Assembly (NCBI RefSeq): GCF_901000735.1
Contig: NC_081543.1
Location: 36,886,590-36,950,589, forward strand
DNA length: 64,000 bases
Direction of reading: 5' to 3'
From: Corylus avellana
Taxonomy: Eukaryota; Streptophyta; Magnoliopsida; Fagales; Betulaceae
Part shown: in pieces, positions 37,054 to 46,639 of the stretch
Position numbering within the stretch: the stretch's first letter is position 1
Layout: every line of letters begins with the position of its first letter
Program-made: the position numbers and the translations under genes
The notes under the pieces: model-generated
The model's input: only the letters and a program-made list of their open reading frames with translations
Database searches by the model: none
What the model was told of the DNA's origin: nothing

Positions 37054-37220
37054 GGGCCACCCCTAAGGGGCGGAAGCGGAAGCGGCGTTTTCGGGGCGGC
37101 GGCTTCAGGCGGAGGTGGGCGGCAGGTCAATGTGGTAGGAATAATATGGTGTTTTGTTCTCATTTTGAGTTTATGTGCTAAGCTGAGGTGTCAGCTTGTG
37201 AGTGGTGGGCAGAAAACCCT
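37054..37220. repeat. Right arm of the inverted repeat flanking the FAD4-like gene
   Basis: Starts GC-rich (GGGCCACCCC, GGGGCGG), then carries GGTGTTTTGTTCTCATTTTGA and GTGGGCAGAAAACCC, the reverse complement of parts of 34778-34857. It is probably one end of a transposon family rather than an event involving the gene itself. Confidence 0.6.
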
Positions 37221-37370
37221 CCCTTTTTGCTTTGACCGAATTGAAGTTATTCCCTATAGAATTACACTATCAGTTAAAAATGATCTTTTATTACGCTGCC
37301 ATTAAGCGGACAAACTCTTGGACATTAACTGGCCTTTTCCTTCTCGGATTTGGCTTACATGCTGTTATTA

Positions 37371-37530
37371 AAATAACAGCATGTATGCTGTAGTTTAATC
37401 AACGGTCAAGATTGAATTTTTCAAAATTTATCTTCATTTTCTCTCTCTTATTAAATCCTTCTAAAAGTAAGTCAACTTTAAGATTCAATCTTAACTGTTG
37501 ATTAAACTACAGCATACATGCTGTTATTTT
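37371..37530. mobile_element. Short MITE with long terminal inverted repeats
   Basis: AATAACAGCATGTATGCTGT followed by AGTTTAATCAACGGTCAAGA (from 37372) is inverted at 37479-37528 with few mismatches, around a core of about 65 bp. It lies about 260 bp upstream of the first mobile domain gene start. Confidence 0.75.
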
Positions 37531-37793
37531 CCTCACCGCCATTTTGAGGCACCGGATTTAATAAGCTCAGAGCTCGAGAGATGAAAGTGGGTTTTCTGAG
37601 AGTCGAAGCGTTTGCCATTCCTGAAAACTGCAAACTCCCCACCCCCAATAATCTTCCGCTTATTTTTCAGCATAGCCCTTCATTTTCCCGGGAAACAAAC
37701 AGAGAGTAAGGCAAAGAGGAAGACGAATCACAACAACCCTTTTCCTGTAATCCACAACCGAGTCCCAAGTTCCAAACTTTTTGACCTCTGACA

Positions 37794-39677
37794 ATGACCG
37801 GACCATCAGACAATTACAACATCGTAGACTTGAGAGAGGAATTCATGGTTTCACTTTCACCCACAGGTGACAATAAACCAACTCTCAGAGCAGCCCATTT
37901 TCTCCAACCCTCTGTAACCTCCATAAAAGAACCATTCTTTGAGCTTCCTTCACTCTCGCCCACTTCCCTGCCACCCACTTTTGAGCCCTCCGAATGGCCT
38001 TTGAAGGTCACCTACAGCGGCTGGCAAACCCCACCTAGAGATTGGAAAAATTGGGTCGGTTGCTTGCAACCCAATTATCAATCTTTGTGGAAGAAAGTCG
38101 GTATCTTTGAAGCTATCAGCAATTCTAAGTACGTAATCCAAAGAAACCATGACATGGTTATTGGCATTGCTGAGAGGTGGTGCTCTGAGACCAACACATG
38201 CATTTTTCCTTGGGGTGAAGCAACGCTCACATTGGAGGATACAATGGTTTTGGGAGGTCTCTCTGTTTTGGGAGAGCCTGTTTATAGCCCTGTCGAAACG
38301 CAAGAGTTGAAGGAAATAGAAAGGAAACTGAATCAAGCGCGAGCTGAAGCTATTAGGAGTAAAGCTCGTAAGGCCTGCCCACATTTTTGGATAAAGGAGT
38401 TTATGAACAGTGGAAGCGAGATCGAGCACGAAGCATTTCTTGTTTTTTGGTTGTCAATGTTTGTCCTCCCTAATTCTAGAACTATCAGGCAGCAAGTTTT
38501 CCCTGTTGCCATTCATCTCGCTAAAGGGACCCGAATCGCGCTTGCCCCTGCAGTTCTTGCTAGCATTTACAGGGATTTGAGCTCGTTGAAAAAGACCATC
38601 GTTGCTCTGAACAAGTCTTGCCCTGTTGAGGATAAAAACAGAGTCTTTGAAGTAGTTGTACGGTCACCGCTTCAGTTAGTTCAGCTTTGGGGGTGGGAGA
38701 GGTTTCCATCATTGCAGCCAAAGCGGAATTTGGTCATATGCGTTGAACCAGCATTTTCTCGATGGCATAAAGTTAAAAGTGTGAAAATTGATAATGTGAG
38801 GTTGGCTCTGGACTCGGCTGGAAATGGTTTTCTTTGGCGCCCTTATGCTTCATATACATATAAGTGGGACTTTCCAAAATTATATGGAGAAGAGGGAATA
38901 TGGGTGCCGGTTGATTCTAATTTGGATGAAGAAATTGAGGCATTTGCTCTGTTCTTGAGGGTCTCCGAGCTTGTTGGACTTGAGTGTATAGAACAGTACT
39001 TCCCACATCGTGTTGCATTGCAATTTGGAATGGATCAAGATCTTCCGGGCTATGTTGCTCGATGCAATAAGAGTCCTGAAACTGCCTGGAGCAATTACAG
39101 TAAGCCGATAAGTGAGGAGAAATTATATGTTCCGTCCAGGATTTCCAAGGGTGATGTTACCACTCGTTACTTGGAGTGGTGGAAGCAATCGATAAGGGAA
39201 AGAAGCATGAAGGCAGTTGATCAAGCACTGCAGGCTGCAAAAGGTAATGATGGCGATGTTCCACCTGGTTTTCCACTGAAATGTAACAATGTTGATAAAC
39301 CAACGGATGTGGAAGATGAAACAATACCAAAACTGGTGTTTCAGGCTTCAATGGGAAAGAAGGGAGGTAATGATGCTGATGTTCCACCGGGGTTTCCTCC
39401 CAAATGTAACAATGTAGAGAACTCTGTCAATGAAGATAAATCAGCAGGAGAAGGAATGAGATATTATGGCCAAAGTTTTTCAGCTTCAGTTGGGAAAGAT
39501 GGAGCTGTCAGAAAGATGGAGTCAATGACAAAAAATAGAGGTGAAGCTGAAGTAGGAAACCTTGTTTACAACATGGTTGAAATACCAGGACTGGAACTTG
39601 AAACTCGGATTAGTAAGCTGGAGAGAGTGGTTGCTGAGCTAAAAGCAGCAAGATTTAGCCGCAGGTTTGAGGAATAG
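37794..39677 (+). CDS. Plant mobile domain (PMD) protein, MAIN/MAIL-like, 627 aa
   Basis: The PMD domain is found in plant transposons and in host proteins such as MAIN and MAIL1, which act in the nucleus in genome stability and transposon silencing; the biochemical function of most members is unknown. Single exon, ATG at 37794, TAG at the end. The domain spans roughly residues 85-480, with conserved strings W..VGIFEAI, AERW..ETNT..FPWGEAT.TLEDT..LGG..VLG and HEAFL..WLS. It also has HLAKGTRIALAPAVLASIYRDL. The tail holds two copies of a block ending in DVPPGFP.KCNNV (about 484 and 527) and a C-terminal Leu-rich helix, PGLELETRISKLERVVAELK, that matches the second PMD gene. Intronless structure and repeat-bearing tail are shared by both genes, which are convergent paralogues. 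Confidence 0.85.
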   Translation: MTGPSDNYNIVDLREEFMVSLSPTGDNKPTLRAAHFLQPSVTSIKEPFFELPSLSPTSLPPTFEPSEWPLKVTYSGWQTPPRDWKNWVGCLQPNYQSLWKKVGIFEAISNSKYVIQRNHDMVIGIAERWCSETNTCIFPWGEATLTLEDTMVLGGLSVLGEPVYSPVETQELKEIERKLNQARAEAIRSKARKACPHFWIKEFMNSGSEIEHEAFLVFWLSMFVLPNSRTIRQQVFPVAIHLAKGTRIALAPAVLASIYRDLSSLKKTIVALNKSCPVEDKNRVFEVVVRSPLQLVQLWGWERFPSLQPKRNLVICVEPAFSRWHKVKSVKIDNVRLALDSAGNGFLWRPYASYTYKWDFPKLYGEEGIWVPVDSNLDEEIEAFALFLRVSELVGLECIEQYFPHRVALQFGMDQDLPGYVARCNKSPETAWSNYSKPISEEKLYVPSRISKGDVTTRYLEWWKQSIRERSMKAVDQALQAAKGNDGDVPPGFPLKCNNVDKPTDVEDETIPKLVFQASMGKKGGNDADVPPGFPPKCNNVENSVNEDKSAGEGMRYYGQSFSASVGKDGAVRKMESMTKNRGEAEVGNLVYNMVEIPGLELETRISKLERVVAELKAARFSRRFEE

Positions 39678-40489
39678 CCTCCCAAAGAAGGCTGGTCTGT
39701 CACATAGCAGCAGAATAAAATTGCTTTGCTTCATTTCAAGGCATATGATAGGATGAAGTCTAAGAACTTGGTTTTTGGGTGCTTATACTTCTAGCTCAAC
39801 CTCTTACATTAAGTTGAAGCCTCTGGCTCTGGTGATGTTTAAGATGATGCATATTTTGTGCAGTTTGTTGCATTGGACACTGATATTTTGAGTAGTCATA
39901 TAGGATGCATATTTTGTGCAATTTGTTGCATAGTTAGTGGTTTCCTCTGTCCATATAGTTTACTTGATGTAGTGCTGAAATCTGTTCTGCAGAAGGCTCA
40001 GTGAACAGATTTCAGCAGTAACTATCACAAACGTTGGTAAGTAGCTTAAAATGTTATTGTGTTTTTCAAAACAAAAAAACTTTTCAAAGCATTACAGTTT
40101 TCATTATCCAAAAACCTTTTTTATTTTTTTATTTTTATGAGAAAAAAAGTTCTTATGCTATTAAAGCATATGATTCTTACATGCATTTTTAATTATCACT
40201 AAATGCACGTAACTTTAAGGATAAAAGTTTAATAAATTGGGTTCGAAAAATTATTCCTCCAAAAGAAAACTTTGCCCCCAACAAAAATCTGAAAGAAAAA
40301 AAACGAATTCTATGACCCTTCATATTATGGTTATTTCAACTATTAATTACAAAATAAATCGCCAAGCCTTTACACGAAAGATTAATTTATTTTCGCGCCT
40401 TTAAATTTAACTGTTATAAAATAAAAGATATGTTATAGTGCAGTAAAAAAAACATTTTTGGTCCATAAATGTATTAGGTGGCAAGAGGC

Positions 40490-40830
40490 CACATGGCCCA
40501 TCCTACTAGCACAAATGTGCCACGTGTCTTTATAATAAAAAAAAAATATAATATTATTTAAAGTTTTTAAAAAATAATTAAAAAACAAAATAATAAAAAA
40601 AAAATAGTCATTCCCATTCTTGCCATAGGGGTAGCCGGACTACCCGGGTAAAAATGGGGTGGTCCGGCCACCCCTTAGGGCAAAAATGGGGTGGTACGAC
40701 CATTCCTATGGCAAGAATGGGGATGACTATTTTTTTTTTATTATTTTATTATTTTTAAAACTTTAAGTAATATTATATTATTTTTTATTAGAAAGATGCA
40801 TGACACATTTGTGGTCTTAAGATTTTTTTA
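40490..40830. mobile_element. Foldback element with GC-rich core
   Basis: AT-rich arms (about 40505-40615 and 40725-40815) are near-perfect inverted repeats, for example AATAGTCATTCCCATTCTTG near 40601 and its complement near 40705. The core repeats GGGGTGG and CCACCCC motifs. The whole would form one long hairpin. It lies in the spacer between the two convergent PMD genes and has no coding potential. Confidence 0.7.
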
Positions 40831-41973
40831 AAAAATTTTGGTCATTAACTAAATATATTCGGTCCAAAATGGACTGAAAAAGATCTTTTTCTGAGAGAAT
40901 ACATCATATCGTCATAGTCATCTTTTTTCAATGCTGAAAGGATTATTGGTAATTATCATCTTCTGAGTAGTGTTAGGTGATAGACATTCACCTACAAAAA
41001 AATATGAAAAGAGTGATGAACCGTCAACTTTGTGGAGTTGAGGATGGTGGGAGAGGGATCAGAAACTGAAATGGGCGGTTTCTTTTGCACCTTTGGAGCC
41101 ACTAGCCAGTGTCAATCAGTCAATGTACGTTGGTTTGGGCAAATTTAGGGAAGTTTCAGTGCGTGAATACAGGATGCCTAGCTTTATCTTGGAAAGAAGC
41201 CAACGTTGTCAATGTCATGGCACAGTGCTAAAAGACATTTTGGGATGGGTATGGAAAAAAAATAGTATTATTATTTTTTTTTTCTGTTAATAACAAATCC
41301 TCATCCCGGTCCGGCGGTACCAAGTATTCTGGTGAGGAAGTCTCTTCCACTGGGGGGCCATTTGCATAGATCCGACAACATTGTGGTAGGAAAGAGGGAA
41401 AAAAAAGTGTTGGGGTGTGTCAATATCAAAAGAAAAGGAAAAAGGGTACCTTGACAATTGATATTATTAAGAAACTATTGCCATATAACTAGAAAAAACA
41501 TGGCACATTCACCAGCAGCATGTAGTGCATGTCAACACATGCATATAAAAGTTGAAGTGCTCATTAAACCTGCAATCAGATAACAGAGCTTAGGAGCTCT
41601 AAACCTGCAGACTGTCCTACCATAAGTTCTCTCACTTTTATCAATCATTCAGAAGGAGAATTGACACTACTTATACAAATATTTAGATTTTCAATAGCTT
41701 TTAACAATACTCATTGATATCAGGCAAGACTGAGTCGCAATTTACTTCACAAGCAACAACTTTCAGCTATAATCAGCACCCTCTAAACCATAAACAAAAT
41801 TCGGTGAAACAAAAGCATTCAGACATGAGTTGTTCTAGAAGTAATTGTCAGAGAAGGATTACAATTGTTACATTGCCTGATCAGTTCCATGTGAAAGAAA
41901 ACTGTAAAGACACCTAACAAAATAGTTCTACTTCGAAGCATTAGCAATTTATGTACTTCGGTTCAAGCTTTGC

Positions 41974-44877
41974 TTAGTGCTGATATGGATCCTCCTTGGT
42001 GGGCTTGTTCACAACCTTGCGACCATATCTTGCCGCTTTTAGCTCAGCAAATACTCTCTCAAGCCTACTTACCCGAACCTCAAGTTCCAATCCTGGTATC
42101 TCAGGTTTGCAATAGCTACTGCTTTCTCCATCATTGTCTTTGACATGCACCACAGCGTTGGATGGACATCCCATTTCAATCACAGTTGCATCAGCCAGAT
42201 CAGGCATTGAAACTCGAGTCTGCAAAATCTCTGGCATTGGTCTCATCAGCAAGTCCTTTTTAGCAGCTCCATCATCTGCCATTGAATGTGATATATTTTG
42301 TGAGTTAGAGCCTGAGAAAGGCTTAACATCAGCAGCCAGTTTGTTCTCAAGATTGTTAGGTGCACTCAAAGCTCCAAAGGGTGCATGTTCAGCTTCTTCC
42401 TTGATGGTTTTCATTTCGTCGACTTTCTGGCATTTCGGAGGAAAACCAGGAGGAACAGATACATGGGAATCGTCCACCTTTCCACCGTAGATTCGGGGCA
42501 ATCTTTCTCCATCACCTGACATTGAATGTGATCTAATTTGTGAATTAGAGCTTGAAAAATGCTTAACATCAGTAGCCAATTTGTTCTCAAGATTGTTAGG
42601 TGCACTCAAAGCTCCAAAGGGTGCATGTTCAGCTTCTTCCTTGATGGTTTTCATTTCGTCGACTTTCTGGCATTTCGGAGGAAAACCAGGAGGAACAGAT
42701 ACATGGGAATCGTCCACCTTTCCACCATAGATTCGGGGCAATCTTTCTCCATCACCTGACATTGAATGTGATCTAATTTGTGAACTAGAGCCTGAGAAAG
42801 GCATAACATCAGTAGCCAATTTGTTCTCAAGATTGTTAGGTGCACTCAAAGCTCCAAAGGGTGCATGCTCAGCTTCTTCCTCGATGGTTTTCTTTTCGTC
42901 GACTTTACGGTATGTCGGGGGAAAACCAGGAGGAACAGAGACATGGTAATCTTCCACCTTTCCAGCATAGATTCCGGGCAATCTTCCTCCATCATCTGCC
43001 ATTGAATGGGACATACTTTGTGAATTAGATCCTGAGAAAGGCTTATCAGCAGCCAGTTTGTTCTCAAGATTGTTAGGTGCACTCAAAGCTCCAAAGGGTG
43101 TAGGCTCAGCTTCTTCCTTGATGATTTTCTTTTCGTCTACTTTATGGCATTTCGGGGGAAAACCAGGAGGAACAGAGACATGGTAATCCACCTTTCCAGC
43201 ATAGATTCGGGGCAATCTTCCTCCATCATCTGCCATTGAATGTGATGTACTTTGTGAATTGGAGCCTGAGAAAGCCATAACATCAGTAGCCAGTTTGTTC
43301 TCAAGATTGTTAGTTGCACTCAAAGCCCCAAAGAGTGTTGTATGCTCAGCTTCCTTGATGGTTTTCTTTTCAGGAGGAAAACCATGAGGAACAGAGACAT
43401 GGGAATCTTCCACATTTCCACCATAGATTCGGCCAAATCTTCTTCTATTTCTAGGCCGCCTAGCAAAGTGCTTGATTGCATCTTCCTGAACAACCATTGA
43501 TTGCTTCCACCACTTCAAGTATCGTTCGGTAACATCTGACTCAAAGAGTCTGGCTGGTAAATATAACTGTTTATCTGTAATTGGCCTACAGTAATAGCTC
43601 CAAGCAGCTTCAACATTCATATTGAATCGAGGAACAAATCCCGGAATATCTTGATCCATGCCAAATTGCATGGCCACTCTGTGTGGAAGGTATTGCTCTA
43701 TGCACTTTTGTCCAACCAGCTCGCTTACCCTCAAGCATCGTGCAAATGAAGCAACTTCTTCATCCAAATCAGGACCAATAGACACCCACTCTTCTTCTTC
43801 ATCTCTATAGAGCTTTGGAGGCAACCAGTTCTCCAAGCCTGCAGCATAAGGCCGCCACTGAAAGCCATCTCCTTCTTCAGAGTCTATGACAAATCTCACC
43901 TTCCCAATATTCAACTTCTTCACTTTATGCCACCGAGCCACTCTTGGCTCACCATCTTTGATCAAATTTGGTGTTGGCCTTAATGCTGGGAATCTCTCCC
44001 AAATCCAAAGCTGCACAAGCTCAAATGGGGCCCAAAGGTCAAGCACCAATCTGTCTCCTTTATCCTCATTTGTCACACATCTGGCCGAATCAATATTTTC
44101 TTTCAATAAACGCAAATCCCAGTATATGCTAGCGAGGACCGGTGGCGCTAGCGCAATTCTAGTCCCCCTCGCTAGATGAAGTGCAATCGGGAAAATATTT
44201 TTTCCAATGTTACAATACAGATATGCAGGGAAGACATACCTTGATAGCCATAGCACCAGAAACGCTTCATGCTCGAGATCTTGGTCAGTCCCCATGAAAT
44301 AGTTCATCCATGCAGCATGACTTGCTACTGGAAGTTGTTTATGAGCTTCTGTCAAGCTAGATTTCATTTCCCACAAATCATTGGTTTCAAGGGGCTTTGA
44401 AATAGAGTCCCCTAAAACAGAGTAACCCCCCAAAATCATCATATCCTCCAACGTGATTGTTGCTTCAGCCCAAGGAAAGAGAAAGGTATTGGTCTCAGGA
44501 CGCCATCTCTCAGCAACATTAACAATCAACTCATTGTGCCTTAGGATTTGGCATGTGGAACTCAATATTGCCTCATATATACCAGCTTTCTTCCATGTGG
44601 ATTGATGCTTGGAATGCAAGCTATCCACCCATTCTTTCCAGTTGTTTTGCGGGAATCGCCGACCTCTGTACTTTACAATCAAAGGCAATTTCTCGATCTC
44701 AGGAATGGTGGATTTGGGTGGAATAGGAAGAAAAGGAAGCCCAAATTCTGGTCCTTGAGCAGGGTTTACAGAGGGGTTAAGAAAGTGGGCTTTTCTTTTA
44801 ATTGGGTCGCTATCACCTGTGGGTGAAATCATCAACTCCTCTCTTTCCTCGATGATGGTATCTGATATTTCGGCCAT
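41974..44877 (-). CDS. Plant mobile domain (PMD) protein with five 80-residue repeats, 967 aa
   Basis: Paralogue of the gene at 37794-39677 on the opposite strand. I chose ATG 44877 (MAEISDT) because it aligns with the neighbour's N-terminus; the frame is open upstream but nothing there matches. The PMD domain lies at about 70-480, with W..AGIYEAI, AERWRPETNTFLFPWAEAT, LEDMMILGGYSVLGD, HEAFLVLWLS and HLARGTRIALAPPVLASIYWDL. From about 490 to 870 comes a tandem array of five units, each with a VPPGFPP core and FGALSAPNNLENKLA. The C-terminal helix PGLELEVRVSRLERVFAELK is shared with the neighbour. The extra 340 residues relative to that protein are almost entirely the array. Repeats look disordered and charged. 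Function is not known; a nuclear role is inferred from the family. Confidence 0.85.
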   Translation of the reverse strand: MAEISDTIIEEREELMISPTGDSDPIKRKAHFLNPSVNPAQGPEFGLPFLPIPPKSTIPEIEKLPLIVKYRGRRFPQNNWKEWVDSLHSKHQSTWKKAGIYEAILSSTCQILRHNELIVNVAERWRPETNTFLFPWAEATITLEDMMILGGYSVLGDSISKPLETNDLWEMKSSLTEAHKQLPVASHAAWMNYFMGTDQDLEHEAFLVLWLSRYVFPAYLYCNIGKNIFPIALHLARGTRIALAPPVLASIYWDLRLLKENIDSARCVTNEDKGDRLVLDLWAPFELVQLWIWERFPALRPTPNLIKDGEPRVARWHKVKKLNIGKVRFVIDSEEGDGFQWRPYAAGLENWLPPKLYRDEEEEWVSIGPDLDEEVASFARCLRVSELVGQKCIEQYLPHRVAMQFGMDQDIPGFVPRFNMNVEAAWSYYCRPITDKQLYLPARLFESDVTERYLKWWKQSMVVQEDAIKHFARRPRNRRRFGRIYGGNVEDSHVSVPHGFPPEKKTIKEAEHTTLFGALSATNNLENKLATDVMAFSGSNSQSTSHSMADDGGRLPRIYAGKVDYHVSVPPGFPPKCHKVDEKKIIKEEAEPTPFGALSAPNNLENKLAADKPFSGSNSQSMSHSMADDGGRLPGIYAGKVEDYHVSVPPGFPPTYRKVDEKKTIEEEAEHAPFGALSAPNNLENKLATDVMPFSGSSSQIRSHSMSGDGERLPRIYGGKVDDSHVSVPPGFPPKCQKVDEMKTIKEEAEHAPFGALSAPNNLENKLATDVKHFSSSNSQIRSHSMSGDGERLPRIYGGKVDDSHVSVPPGFPPKCQKVDEMKTIKEEAEHAPFGALSAPNNLENKLAADVKPFSGSNSQNISHSMADDGAAKKDLLMRPMPEILQTRVSMPDLADATVIEMGCPSNAVVHVKDNDGESSSYCKPEIPGLELEVRVSRLERVFAELKAARYGRKVVNKPTKEDPYQH
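42268..43411 (-). repeat. In-frame coding minisatellite, period about 240 bp, five units
   Basis: The block TGCACTCAAAGCTCCAAAGG recurs at 42360, 42600, 42840, about 43077 and (diverged) about 43316. The spacing is 240 bp for the first three units and slightly less for the older ones. The stretches 42361-42480 and 42601-42720 differ at essentially no position by eye. Every length change is a multiple of three, keeping the reading frame. Confidence 0.9.
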
Positions 44878-44999
44878 TGTTGGAATATCAAACAGCTTGA
44901 AAAGGGTCACTACAGAAGATAACAAAAACGTTTTCTTTTTCTCCTTGTACTTCACACTCTGGTTGGTTCTCAGGAAAATGACGAAAAAGCAAAATGACT

Positions 45000-46601
45000 T
45001 TAAGAGAGAGAAAATGGTTAGTTGGTGCTTACTTCTATATCATTCTCAAAGGCTTCTGAGATCATCTTTCTTGACCTCAAAGAAGGGATCCGAGGAAGAA
45101 GACAGTGGTTGGACTTGGTGGGTATGGGTAACATTTGATGTAGTATCAGAATTTTCTCCAGTCAAAGCTTCCTTCTCTGTTTGGTTACCGAGAAAATGAA
45201 GGGGTAAAAGGCTTGTGGAATTGTTATAAGACTCACACATGCATTATTTATCCTTCAAAGTCTATCATCTGTTTGGTTCGCAGGAAAATGAGGGAAAACA
45301 CATGGAAAAGGTGAAGAAAATGGGGTTTGAGTGAAAACAAAGGTTTCTTTTTCCAGTGTCTATATTTGGCCATGCATGGCTGCAGCCTGCCCCTCGTCAC
45401 GCGGTGTGTATGCATGTGGATCACGGCATGCCACTCAGTGACTGCAGGAGAGCGAGACAAATCTGCAGACTGCAGTGCTTAAAGCAATTGGACAAATATG
45501 CCCTCAACTCTGGTGAATTAATGGCACAGTATCAAGAGCCCAAAAGAAAAAAACTTCTAAAGAAAGACAAAGTTTTTTATATATTGATGGACAAAGGGTA
45601 GGAGAAAATTTATTTAGAATATATGCTTTATATATATTTTTTTAAAAGGTACGCGAAAATCACATGATCTTCATGTTAAATGTCATGTTTTCTAACAAAT
45701 GTTAGTTTAAGGATTAAAAAAGATTGTTCGTGTTAATTTGAAAGAAAATTTTATTATATATTGGTATGAGAAATGCTAGAGGGGTTAGTACTTGGTAGTT
45801 TGTCTTGACTATTCATATATAGTTTATGATAAAGACAATAAACATCAAAATCTGATCTAATCTGATTGAAATTTGGTTAATTAAACAAGTTGAACTTGAT
45901 TCAAGCTCAAACTTGATTAATTTCTATTGAGTTGAGTTTGTTTATGATTTATGATTTCATTGCTTTCGATAGGAAGCATGCATGCTTCATAAATGGTAAG
46001 GAATACCACTTACATTATTGTTGAATCTAGACCCAACAATAGCTAGCTACTTTAACCACAAAGTTTAGACATATTAGCCTTATTCTAACTACGCTAACAT
46101 GCACAAGTAGACTATTTTGTTTACGGAACTCTATTTATGATTACCGCATTTATTGGCGGCCTTAGTTCTTTTAATGGACCAAATCATTTATTTAATTCAT
46201 TTTCAATAATTTTAAGTTTATGGTTAATCTTTGTTTGTACTTTTCAAAATAGTTTCTCCTTAAAACTCTTTTATGTTTTATATCAATTTTTAGAAAGGAT
46301 TTTTGTTTGCGTTAAAAAAATGTTGAAAGTAACTTTGTTTTAAATTTGTTGTATTTAAAGTTGTATGTATATATATAAAGCAAAAGTAAAGAGAGGAGTT
46401 AATATCCCATGAGTGATGAGACAGTAACGTGAAAGGCTTGGAGTGGACAGCTAGCTGTGATGGATATGACAACTACCTGTATACCTATAACCTATATACT
46501 AATAAACCTGAATGGACTTGTAAAAATTAATTTGAATTATTTTATTTTCCATGTATTTTCCGTCATGATGAGAATGAAAAAAGTATTGACGAGGAGGAGT
46601 G

Positions 46602-46639
<38 letters not shown>

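Noticed and set aside
42268..43411. CRISPR-like regular spacing
   Set aside because: The 240-bp periodic repeats are coding and in a plant gene; there are no spacer-repeat units.
46137..46343. 68-codon frame rich in Phe and Leu
   Set aside because: AT-rich composition alone gives such hydrophobic frames; no family resemblance, no splice context, no neighbour match. I considered mitochondrial or plastid insertion but recognise no organelle gene.
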